Positions 48,901-60,786 of a stretch of 64,000 nt of DNA are shown here, piece by piece; positions within the stretch are counted from its first letter, which is position 1; each line of letters starts with the position of its first letter. The position numbers and the translations under genes are program-made. The notes beneath the pieces are model-generated. The model was not told the origin of the DNA and did not search any database. It was given only the letters and a program-made list of their open reading frames with translations. The stretch is from Diprion similis (taxonomy: Eukaryota; Arthropoda; Insecta; Hymenoptera; Diprionidae): assembly GCF_021155765.1 (NCBI RefSeq), contig NC_060116.1:5828001-5892000 (forward strand), in the 5' to 3' direction.

Positions 48901-50431
48901 TCATATTTTTTGTCAAGCTAGATGACTTAATTACGTTATAACGAGCCCCGCTTGCATTTTCATTTGAAACTGTTCCGCTGCTCGCAATTTTCCTAGACGC
49001 GTTACAGCGACATGAGTGTTTATTTCATCTTTTTTTTTATGTAATTTTCCACTCGCCTCACCCCCTTCAATGAAGCTTTACTGCATTATTTTACTTTTTT
49101 TTTTTGACTGACTGACTGACTGACTTATAATGTAATTTTTATATGTTAAACTACCATAATTTTGCATTATTTATGATTTTACACATAACAAATGGTCCTT
49201 GGTCATTCATTCGTGACTTTGTCTGTTTCGAGTTATCATTTGAAATTCAATAACATTTTTCGTTTCGTTAAACTCGGAGCTGATGGATGAAACAGGAAAG
49301 AGAAATGAACGAAATATAAACGAAAATAAAGCTGTGTAAAAACAGAGGGAATAAAAGTAATTAGTTGAATTTTCACGTGGCATGAAAAGCTTCAATAATA
49401 ACCAGAGGTCACTTCGGTCCCGATGTAACTCCCGACCCGTTCCATCGCCATTTGAAATCAATAACAGCATTCGCGGAAATTGCGCCTGGATATTAAATTG
49501 GAAAAAGCATTTGACCAGAAAGTTATGTATGGTAGAGTAAAGTAGAAAAAAAAAGAAAAAAAATTATTGTCCACAGTGCCCTGCGGGTTATACAGGTCAT
49601 GGGGCTTTCACTCGTATTAAGCGAACCACTCGTATACATATATCTAGCTGATGTTACGTGAGTTAAATCTAGACCGCTGGCCAAATGAGATGACCTGACC
49701 TGCAATATTTAAATTTGTTGTATTTATACAGCTTTCATCTAGTCTCTCGTCGTCGCTCTCCGTGTAGCCAAATAATATTTTTACGTGTCAATTCCCGGCC
49801 GTTATACGTTGGGAAAATAAATATAGGTACGAGATGTAGAGAAACATTGTGACGCTTATTTCCTGATGCTTTGGTACCTATTAGGTAGAGGCTGAGAAGC
49901 ACGGGGCAAAAGGTTAGACCTAACCTCGCCGAATCTCTGAAGATGGGCGGGTCGTTGACCCCGGCTCACAGAAATTGCTTCTATCGGCTTACCGGCTCAA
50001 GTTTTATTTGTTTTACACAGGCAACGGCCGTATTTCGGGCTGAATTCTACGTCGAAAGTTACGAGAACGTTTGGATCTACTTTCGGGTCTCCCAATTTCT
50101 GGATGAATCTTTTTCATCTATTCAATTCCGGGACCGAAATCAATACACAAGAGGCTATTCTTGACTGGAGATTTCAATTTTTAGTTACGGATTTTCGGGA
50201 TTCGCTTCACTTACTAACGTATTTTTACTCACCTTATATTACATTAATTTGGAATTTTCTTAATATGACAAATCCAACAAGTTTCGTTAAAGTACCTAAC
50301 GGAAATCCCGCTTGGAGTTATATGTATAAGTTAATATTTCTGATAATTTTGATACGAAAATGAATGACACATTTTAGCAGATGCACCATTGATTTGATTA
50401 TGGACAACCGCATTTGTTGTGAAATTCATCC
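44841..50431. other. 5.6-kb interval downstream of the P450, no gene recognised
   Basis: AT-rich, with a TA microsatellite (45939-45964), a GTAC repeat (about 47818-47842) and a GACT repeat (49106-49125). Overlapping frames of 84-137 codons at 46995-47372 and 47544-47978 occur on both strands with no known domain. The P450 3' UTR should lie at the right end. Confidence 0.4.
46660..46990 (+). repeat. Diverged dispersed repeat, copy A
   Basis: Shares the blocks ACGAGT-AACTATAAT...GAATAGTAA (about 46876-46909) and GGTTACATCGAAAGAAA (about 46923-46940) with 60565-60690, in the same order and orientation. It is probably an old transposon family. Boundaries are not resolved. Confidence 0.4.
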
Positions 50432-53400
50432 CTATTGCTTGCGGGTAAAGTGAATCTTGATTCCATCTTGTGGCCTTAGAATGAAATCATTATAGCACTT
50501 CGCCTCCTCATATTTCAGAGCGCTCTTGACTTTCCACTCTCTTAATATCGCAGTTAATACAATCTTTTGTTCCAAGAGAGAGAACTTTTGTCCAATACAG
50601 TTTCTCGGTCCGGCACTGAAGGGTATGTACGCGTATGGATGTCGCCCTTGAGAATTCTCCGGTAAAAATCTGTCCGGATCGAATTTATCCGGATTCGGCC
50701 AATGGTTCGGATGCCGGTGAACGTAGTGTATCAAAATGGAAGCGAGGGATCCCTTAAGCACTTTGTATCCAGCTGTTCGAAAAGATTTTTGTGAAAAAAG
50801 GTCACGTGTCGTATAAGTACTTGTCGTGGTGAATATTGGTAATCGTCGAGGCGTCATCGGCCAATTGACTCACCAATTTCCGTGTCTTCGGTTATCTTTC
50901 GACTCACCGACGGCACGGCAGGAAATAGTCTCAATGTTTCCTTAATCACCCTTTCAAGGTATCTGAGTTCGTTAATTTGTTGAAGCGTGGCTGGTTCCTT
51001 CGAGTCACCGAAGATGCGGAAATGCTCCTCGTGGATTTTCTCTTGGACTTCCGGATTATTCCCGATACAGAACAAGGCCCAACCCATAGTTGCAGCCGAC
51101 GTATCGTGACCCTGGAGAAAATTCGGAAATTCGAAAATTGCATCACTTTAGCGATGAAACTAAACATTCCACTCGTGTTATCGAAAATAAAGTTCATTAT
51201 CGTTTGTCGTACTTACTGCAAATAGAAACGTGTCAACCTCCTGTCGTAACTCGTCGTCAGTGAGAGGCATCTTTTCACGCTCGCACGCATCTAACAAGTG
51301 ATCTAAAAATGCCTGTCTTTTTGGTTTCTCTGTGCAAAGGAAAGCGTTATTTATTTCAGTCGTGTAATCCACGCAACGAAGGGAAATATTTTTCTTGTTC
51401 TATGACCAGATATACCAAACATCCCTTATCGTAATTATTAATTTGAAACATATAAGACAAAGTTTTTCTCATTCATCTTACCGAATTTGTAGTTTTCATC
51501 GGGATTATTTTGACGAGGGATTTTCTGGGCCATCTTCTTTTCACTTATTACCTACAAATGCAGATAAAACAATTCACGGGTGTTTCGTAAACGGTCGGAG
51601 CGAATGTTGTTTCACTCTTACCTTATTTGTAAATTTGTGTGCCGTTTCGACAAGATGCTGGAATTCTTTTCCACGCTGAGTTTGATAGTATAACCAGTCA
51701 TTGTGTAGCCAAGGTCGGAAAAGCCGTTCTATAGCATGGCTGCTAATTCTACGAATGAAATAGATTTTAGTAAAATACGTAGGATGCATTTATAACTATA
51801 GATCCATCAATCAATTTCTTCTTCTGACCGAGTGAAAGTTTTTCACCGTCAAGTCAAGTCTCGGTCTCTTTGTTCCACTTTCATTTTTACTAAGTACGAC
51901 TAAGGCTTGTAATAAGTTATGACTTTTTATCTGTTTTGATATTTTTCCCGTATGTTAAGTCGACTTTTTTCAACAATATTTTATACGGCACATTATGCAA
52001 TTACAATTTCATATGCCCATTATGATGCGATGTATTTCTGTTTGAAATTCATACCGTTCTATAGCTGTGGAATATGCCAAATTTTCGTCTTTTTTAACAT
52101 TGATGTTGACCCCCATTGCTGCTTCTAGAGTTAATAAGAGAATTTGAAAGAAATTATATATTTTAAGACGAAATTGCTAAACGAATAGATTACTATATCA
52201 AAGTCCAATCTCGCAAGTGTCATTTCACGAGTTTGAATACCAACACCCTAAGTATTTAGTATTATATCTCACCACAGATTATATCCAGTGCACATTTTGT
52301 TACAAAAACATACATATCGATCGGTTCTTCTGGATTCCTTTTTAGCTCTGTCTCGATGCATTTTTTCAAAACTTCCGCCTTCTCAAACATCACCACTGAA
52401 TATTCCTCCAATATATTGAAATGAAACGTTGGGGTGATCAATTTTCTGTGCTGATGCCACGTTTCCCCTGCGTAAGAAGTATAAAAACCTTTCATTACTG
52501 TGAACCATCGTTAATGACGAACATCAAATCTGTGCAAAATTGATAGCGGAATTTCATTATTGATTCGATGTAATAAACTAATTTTTAGTTATCTAAATAA
52601 TTTCACTCACCTGTAGAAGTTATCAGTCCTGTACCCAGCCACGGTTGAATGAAACTGTAAATTTCTGATTTCGTAATGAGCGTCTTGCTGCGCAAAATCA
52701 CCTAATTTACACAGAGAATAACAAAATCGCAGAATATCATTACCTTCCAGTGTCAGACAACGGGATGACTTATTCATGAGATTGAGGTATATTACTCACG
52801 CTGACAGTTTCTGGCGAAATAAAATAAACGTTGGCTGTAGTTCCAAACCAAATGCGAAATACTCCTTCCACATGATACCGCCCGCACAGATCACGTGACA
52901 GTTTCAAGCGATCTGTAAGCGTTATTTACACAAAGTAGAGGAGTAGATGTGCAGTGTGTGGCCAATCGTGTAAAGCGTTTCAATTCTATTTGGTACTAGA
53001 AATCTGTTCAGTCATTGATCCAAAGAATATCTTCTGCAGTAAGCATTAATGCAGCTTTTGACTACTCGATAGTTTGCAAATCAAATCTTACAAAGTCGAT
53101 CCAATACAGCTTTTTGCCATTTGTGGCCAGGCATTTCTTTGACATGCAATGAATTAGCCAAAAATTGCACGATTACCCTAATTTTCAAGGGAAATCACTA
53201 ATTACAAAACTGCCGTTTTGTTTTCTGCGTGTTATTCTTTTATTTAGGTTATTCAGTGACATATGAGGCATTCCATACCAAACCTACCTACGTCTCAGCC
53301 TCACTATCGGCGATTTTATCTATTTTTTAGTATAATGTAGAGTGTAAAAAAATAAATATCATCTTTCGCTGAGTTTCACACTTTTTGAACCACGTGTTTG

Positions 53401-53954
53401 ATTTTTACTGCTCCCAATAATGCAAAAATCCAATTTCGAATTATTAGTCTTAATTGATTAGCGTCAAATTTTTCTCATAAATTCTACGTTAAAAATCGAA
53501 TATTTTTAGACCTAAATAGAAATGGACAAAGTTTTGGTTTGGAAGCTACAGGAGAAACATAAGCAATTAAAAAGCTAGAAAAATCGCCCATTAAGAAAGA
53601 AAAAAGCCGATTCAAATTCAAAATGGTAATTCAACTTTTGGATACCAATCATTTTGCAACTGGCAACTACGTTACTGTTCAAATATCTCATTAATTTGAC
53701 GCCATAATTCCAGAGCGACAAACAGTGTTCAGAGCTCGTTATTTATCTTTCCAATAACAAGGGCTGTATTTGGGCTCACCTTTGCGATCGACCCTAATAA
53801 ACGTCAGCGCATTCCCCACTATAGGATGAGCCTTTGGTCCCGGAATTTTATTGATGGTAGTGACAAATTTATAATACTCGCTGAGCCATTTAGCCACTTT
53901 CGCGAAAACTATGGCGAACCATATCGTCAGTAACACAATTAAAAAAAAATTCAT
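50432..53954 (-). CDS. Cytochrome P450, CYP4 family
   Basis: Ten exons give an intact 510-aa protein: 53780-53954, 52800-52912, 52611-52701, 52273-52467, 52055-52124, 51622-51748, 51482-51551, 51217-51329, 50874-51111 and 50432-50772. All sites are GT-AG and phases agree. An N-terminal membrane anchor (about residues 1-20) and the PGP hinge (38-40) mark a microsomal enzyme. Later motifs are helix-C WHQHR (130-134), the helix-I block [14 protein letters not shown] around 311-324, helix-K ETLR (376-379), PDRF (430-433) and heme loop [11 protein letters not shown] with Cys456. The helix-I block is the CYP4 signature, but alanine (318) replaces the glutamate that binds heme covalently in many CYP4 enzymes. 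Insect CYP4s oxidise fatty acids, hormones, pheromones or xenobiotics; the substrate cannot be told from sequence. The start is ATG 53954. Confidence 0.96.
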
Positions 53955-54260
53955 CACGTTTTATCGTAGAATTTACACTTGAAATTGAAAATTCACTGCA
54001 ACACTAGTTGAATTTTCAGCGAATACATCCGGTCACTACAATTGGAACGATCGCAATGTGCGTTGCGTTATCGTTGCCGTGGAAATTTTTTCTACATTTA
54101 TATTTTTCTTGGAATGAATTTGCTCTGCAATTACGCTAACGATTGTAGTAATTGACCACCCATAGAAAAGACGAAAGCAATCGGACTGGCTAGCGCCTTC
54201 AGGGTATCGCCGCAAGCATGCAAAGTCGAATTTGTCGTCTTTATGGTGCACCTAAAGCTC

Positions 54261-54267
54261 TTATATA
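54261..54267 (-). promoter_or_regulatory. TATA-like box for the P450 gene
   Basis: TATATAA on the minus strand about 310 bases upstream of the P450 ATG would place initiation near 54235 and give a 5' UTR of about 280 bases. No strong initiator was noted, so this is only a plausible site. Confidence 0.35.
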
Positions 54268-57069
54268 AGCGACATTCGCAATCACATAAATTCTAATTAC
54301 GCACGCGGTGTCAACAAAAACCAATCAATATGTCATGGTTATCAACTCGTCACCGATATACGATGCGTATGTTTCTTACCTCGTTATACTTTGCAATATC
54401 GCGGAGTTGTATGTTCACGTTTCAATTTTAATGTCAGCTTTTGTACTATGTTTTCTTGTAAATGCGGCTGCTACAATAAATTTAGGTTGAAGTCTGTTAT
54501 TAACCTAAAAGAAACCGCGATAATAATATTTGTTTCGGTAGTTACAATCACTTAACAAACCAACTTAATTACTGGATGTATCGTTAAGAATGATAAGGAT
54601 ATTTTGCTGTTATTATTCCTTTTTATATATTCATTAGACGGTTCCTTGACTTTTCAATAAATTTTATTGCAAGTTATATCCAATTTCGCATCCTGGTTAA
54701 ACGATGATTATAATCTTTAATTTGAATCATATTCAATTGTGTCAATTGTCGGCGAACACATAACTAAGGCGTAGGCGGATAACGAGTCGTGGCGGTGATT
54801 CGTTAATGAGCATCTTTCTCTTTTTGCTACTGATATACGCCACGCTGTGTAATTACAACGAAAAAAAGCGGCAGAAACTTTATATTTTACATTATTAATG
54901 AATAGCCGCGCGTCGAGTGCAGCTGGCATAGTGGCCGAAGGAAGTTATTCAAACAGTCATTCAGTCTAGTCGTAGAATAATTACCAAGTTCTTGGGAACG
55001 TCGACGTGAAGAATATTTAAAAAATCGAATCTAGAATCAGTTTCTGTCATTACAGAATGAAAAATAACTCCTTTAGCAGCGACTACACCTGGACCGAATG
55101 TCTATTCCCCACGAAATCATCCTCATATAAAGTTTGAGACCATTGACGTAAAAATGGTTATAAAAAAAATAAAAAATTTTATCTGTGAGTCATTATCGTC
55201 ATTTCAAAATGAAAAAACACTCCCTTGTATCTGCATTACTGATGAGTAAAATTCGCTCGAACGTTTATTCCTCGAAAAATCATCAACTCACGTCTGGACG
55301 CTGGATCTGGAGTACCGATTAATTCAAGAGCCGATTAATCAGTAGCCTCAGTTTCCGGGAGCAATTCTCATCAAGCCAGCCTTCGATATCGCTCCTCGGA
55401 TGCTCTGCGGCCGGGGCGCAGCGTCGATAGAACTCCTGACACTAAATAATTTCTGCATCCGCAGAGCCGAAACTCGTGCCCGAAATACTATTCTTACCCA
55501 TACATGCCGATGCGCAGATACACTTTAACCCCGCGGGTAGGAAAGTACATTTGTGGATCTATAAAATATAAATTGTCGGCTTTCACCTCGGACCAAACTC
55601 CGAAGAGGTTGAGCGATGCGTCCGAGAGTTGTTTCGAGCTACGAATCAAGCCTGCGAATTATTACATCAAACTTTCCTGGGAATCGAACTGCGCTGCCTT
55701 TTCGCAATCTTTATCTCGGTTTTTCATCTTTTTGTTTATCTCTTCATCCCACCATTCATGAAATTTCTTTCGCTCCGTGAGAGATGCACCGATCAAAACT
55801 CGGGCAAAGTACGAAGAATAAATCAGCTGGACCGTCTGAATGAAAGGTTAGAACGAGCGGAAGAAAGGTGTTTAAAAAATCTTGAGCAATGTGATTTATG
55901 TCATAATGGTGGTAAACTCGAATCGTATAACATCCTTACAATTTTGTAGAAATGAATTTGAGGAAGTTCGAATAATACAAGCTGAGATATCAGGAAGTTG
56001 AGTAAAAGTAAATAATCCGATGTAAAATGAATAAATTTTAGCGAAATTCCTACCAGTAACAGTAAAGTACTTTCAGTTTGCAAAGCGGAACAAATTTGCT
56101 TTGTCAAGCTTGAGTTTCACGCGCAGATCGACACGAAGGGATGATGGCCGAATCAAACCCTGCGGCAAAGCTACAATAATAATTATTATCGGTGTTCAAC
56201 ATCGCCATACTGTCACTGTGGATTAGCGATCGCAGGTTTCGCACACATGCCAATCCGCCAGATGCAGCTGAATACTCATTTCCGTATTCCAGTCGTTGAT
56301 GTTCCCCCATTTTGAAAGCTCTTCCGGGCTCAAGCCCTCGGGATTTCGGAGCTACAGATGAAAACTCGTTGATGATAATGTCTAAGAGGCTGCTGCAGCG
56401 GGAGTCGAGGGACGGGAGCTAATTTTACTCGATGATATTCCTGTAACGGTTAATTGAATTCCCTCGTTTTCTCGGGACCCCTTGTACCCATAAGATGCCG
56501 TATTCTTGGTTTGTTCTTTATTCCTTAATCAAGGAAGTAATAAACGGACGAAGGAGACTGTGGCGAAGAATTACGCAATATTCCTCCTCGCTGCAGTTCC
56601 TGCCCTCCGCGAAGCTTTTATTATATATATTTCTTCTCCTCGAGAGATTTATTCATTGCCTGATTGCATCTCCAGGTACCACGTGACTCCCCGCTTGCGT
56701 CATTCGCCTTTTTATATCTCTTTAGATACCTACGTATCTATACCTACTACTATACACGTACAATTTTCTGCAGCTACAGAGACATCTTCGTCGAGCGGTT
56801 CAGGAAACCGGAAATTGATCGCAAAAACTGGCACGAATGTAGCTTCGCTAAAGTTTCGACTCGACTCGTGTATCCGTGTTGAATATACAATCTCGCAATG
56901 TTTACACACCTTCCAGGATTGTGGTAATCGTTTTATGACAGGTTTGCTACAAACGCAGCTTCCATTCGTGTCACAAGCTTCGAGTGACAGCAAAATTTTA
57001 CTGCCTGCAATTCGGTCTTATGCAATACTTGAAATAAGTATTTCTCTCCCTACGGAGATAAGGGAGCGT

Positions 57070-57092
57070 GTTTTTTTTTTTTTTTTTTTTTT
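57070..57092. repeat. T23 homopolymer
   Basis: A run of about 23 thymines, within the open frame at 56506-57144, which it encodes as phenylalanines. Confidence 0.85.
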
Positions 57093-60000
57093 AGTATTAC
57101 CGACAAACTTGTGCAGCTGGTCAATGATGTGTACAATATTTTAACGAATTTTCATGACAAACTTAGTTTATAAAATCGAATTAGTTTGCAGGCATAATAT
57201 AATGAATAAATAATAAGTACAACACTGATACGAATGATAAGAAGACGAAAAATTTCTATCCATTGATACTTGGCGTTTGTGCACACTTTATTGCTTTTAT
57301 GACGAACTCGTCCACTTCATTCGAAAATACTGTACAACGGATTAGACGCAGGAACCCGGTTTGAATTTGAATTTAAGCTCATTACGAGCGCCCTCCAATC
57401 ATTAACTACTCAGAGTTATAGGTATAATTATTTTTATTTCCAACTCAACCATAAAGTTCACTTTTTTGACCTGAAATGCGATACGAAAGCGGCATATTAT
57501 TTTCTCTTTACCCCCTCATTTGCGGCAAACATGAGTTCATATTTCCCGCAAATTAGTTTTTCAGTTTTTCTGGCTTTCCCTCTCTTTTCCGCTTCCATAA
57601 TTTTTGCATAACGTAACGCCGAAATCCACCTAAAACCAAAACTTTTCGTTCACGACTTTATTTCTGTGATCCATTCGGTTTTCGAGTTACACTTGATTCT
57701 CACGTATGTATATTATATCGGCTGCAAGCATCTCAACTTTGTGGAATAAAAGTGACCAAAAATCGAACACCCTCTTTCAACTGACAAAACCACTCCACAA
57801 TGTTTGAAACGGTTTTCAGAGAGTCGTGGTTTTCGTCAAGTGGATTTTAAGTCGAATGCCCTGTACGTACCTACCTGTCAAACGTGAAGGGTCTGGTTTC
57901 AGTAGGGTAATTCGCCGCTGCTACACGGGTCTCCTCGATCCAAGTATGGCGTATGCAAATGACCGGCGCCCTTGTCGAGTAACCCATTTGGCCTAAAGAG
58001 CGTTCCGGAATTTTCAAAATCTTTTGTCAGGCGCTTCTTTATTGCGTTTGCGTTATCGTTACAAGGGTTATCGGTTTAACAATATTTTGCTGAGGGTGAA
58101 AGGCTGGCCAATATTGCGGGGCTTTAGTCTCATTTCGAGCAACCCTTCAAATCTGTGGACAAACAAATTGCAGCTGGTGCGTATACTTTATGTACCGGTA
58201 AAGAAACGTATTCCTGCAAAAAACTTTGGTTTCAGGTTTCCATAATTTTTTCTTCCTTGTCACACATTAGCTGTAAGTTATTTTGCGGGTGATTTAGTCG
58301 TCCTTGCACATCCGGGACATCCGGTCGAGTTGTAAAAGTTTCACGATTAACGATAGTTTGAATTTTGTGATGAGAATGGAGGAGGTTTCGCGTAGTTGGA
58401 TTTAACCAGATCTGGGCTGTGAGCTTCACCATCGGCTTCTCGCCCCTTCCCATGTCTCATGGTCGCCGCCTTCACCTCATATCGCCAACTAAGAAGAAAA
58501 TATCCCGTAACTTTGCACATTGCGGGCTTAACTCCGTACGGAGCTACATTTTTACGTTATAACGATCCCACGCCGTTGAAAGCGGATTTTATAACTCGTG
58601 TCTGGGTTCTTTATTCCGTTATAACCTTAACGGTTGAAATCGCTCAAAAAAACGACGATGAATTATAGAGACGAAACTTTAAGGATCGTTTTACCACCGG
58701 ATGTGCAACTGGCCGTGTTTCATTATTCAACTTAGGTAGGGATTTGAAAAGGAGTGCTCATGAAGCGAATTCAGAGAAAAAATCCCAAGGATTGCTGATA
58801 CTTGCATTCATTCATTCCATATGTACTTGCGCTCATATTGCGAAAAACTTTCAGTCGTTAGGATAACTGTATAAAGTATTCAATTACTTCCCGAAATATG
58901 ATACGATAGATGCTCTATGTACGTTTCAAATTCATTGGTTAGCTGAGTTTTTCTTTTCATTGATTTTACGGAAACTGTAGTCTGTACCAGAAGTTTACGT
59001 TGAAAAGTTTCGACGCGAACGATTTCTCGCCTGCATACAGGCAGCCGAACTTACATCTAACACGATGTGGGTGCATCGAATGTAACTTCAGTTGCCTATT
59101 TGCCGGCGTAACGTCGTTTGCATCGAGACGCTTTACCGAAAACTTTCGATGTGTGCGGAAGGTTTGACCCATGTTTAACGGAAAGGATAGACTAACGAAA
59201 TAATCGTCGCTATGTGTGTTTCAATGCTCGTTGGATGCCGGTAATCTGGAAGTCGTTGAAAAATACTCGCAAAAACTGTCTGGAGAGGTTATGAGAGGTG
59301 TCTCAAATAGCAAATTTACGGATTATTTTCATTTCATTAATCAAGTGAAATAGGTATAAATAGTTCCACCTACGTCTCACTGTGAATCGGACGATTGTCG
59401 ATTTCCAGTTGGCCGATCTGACAATTATACAACGAAAGCGTTGAAGCGAAAAAAACGGTAAACAATCATTCATTTCCGAGCTATCATCGACAGTAGTTGG
59501 AGCTCAATATAAGTTGAAATGAGTTTCAGAAGGCTGCAGGAAGTTCGCGTCTCCGCGAACGATTTCCGCGCTTTTCTTCGTTTTATACGAGTTTAAAAGT
59601 TGAATCGTCGAAAAAATCTTTCACGTCTTCCTTTACTTGAGTTATAAAAATGCTTGAATTAAAGCTGAAAATTTATGCAGGCCGCACGTGCGTCGATTCT
59701 ATTGCGTCTTGGGCCCTCACCCTTTTGCGCGAAAAACCTGGCGGAGGAGGGGAAAGAAAATAATTGAGGAAAAGCTCGAGAAGTCAGGCGACAAGCTCTC
59801 GGTGTCGGGAACTCCCTCAGCGTATAAGTAGGAATGTGGCGACACTCTGTGGCGATATGGGTGCTTGGGAAGTCTAAGCCACCCCCATACCAGAGCCACA
59901 AATCTTCGTCGTCTCTGACGCTTAATACAAGTTTCAAGCGGTTACGTGCCGAAACGTTACCGGGGAATCCTGGCTTTATCGAGTCTTGTGTTAAACCGTC

Positions 60001-60539
60001 GCGTCGCGGCCTGCCGAGCTATCGCTTACTAACACTTTCGGGATTCCTCCTACCGATTTTCTTCGCTCGATTAACAACCCCGTGATCCACAACGCCGCTT
60101 ATTTTCACCCGGGGGTTGCGCGTCTCCTTGGCTTTCAGTAATTTTCGATGCAATATAGATAAAGAAAAATTCACCGACGTTAGTCCGTTGAACGCGCAAC
60201 GTTTGCTCTAATTAATTCTTTCGTTGCATACGATGTGAGGGGAAAAATATATATACCTCGTGTGCAATCGGGAAGGAAGGAAGGAGTGTTTCGAGTACTT
60301 GAAAAAATTTTACTCGCAGTTTTATTGTTGAATATTATAATGAAATGCAGGGTATCGTTGCAATATAGGTATAAATATCCTTGGAATTATAAGAAAATGC
60401 GGTATAATGGAAATTATTTAGTGTTTCATACTAAACTTTCTATTCGCTACAACATTAGATCTTTTTCTTTAGCTTGCTACATTTTTTCTAGTCTGATAAA
60501 ATAATGATTGAACATCAAGTAATTCTTGCGCCAACATTA

Positions 60540-60745
60540 AAAAATGGAAATTGTTATACGAAAATATAGTACGAGTGATTATAATCAGAAAGAATAGTAA
60601 CACGTTACACTAGATGTTATGGTTAGAGCTATGTAAATGATTTTCATTTTGCACGTGGAACTATATTTTTCAGTTACATCGGAAAAAATTATTATAATTT
60701 TAGAATCTTACGTAGCAACCACAGGTAACTGTAAGAATTTTTTTC
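60540..60745 (+). repeat. Diverged dispersed repeat, copy B
   Basis: Shares ordered blocks (ACGAGTGATTATAAT...GAATAGTAA and CAGTTACATCGGAAAAAA) with 46870-46945, separated here by about 70 extra bases. Boundaries are not resolved. Confidence 0.4.
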
Positions 60746-60769
60746 GATATTTTTAGCCAAGAAATTGTT

Positions 60770-60786
60770 GGGGGGGGGGGGGGGGG
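60770..60786. repeat. G17 homopolymer
   Basis: Seventeen consecutive G on the plus strand, just after dispersed repeat copy B. Confidence 0.9.

Noticed and set aside
55498-55651. Minus-strand 50-codon segment bounded by splice-like sites with a protein-like translation
   Set aside because: The polypyrimidine tract is weak, the plus strand is also open here, the following exon is open in all three frames, and no family is recognisable.
56506-57144. 212-codon plus-strand open frame
   Set aside because: It starts with TTG, includes a T23 homopolymer translated as phenylalanines, and has no domain.
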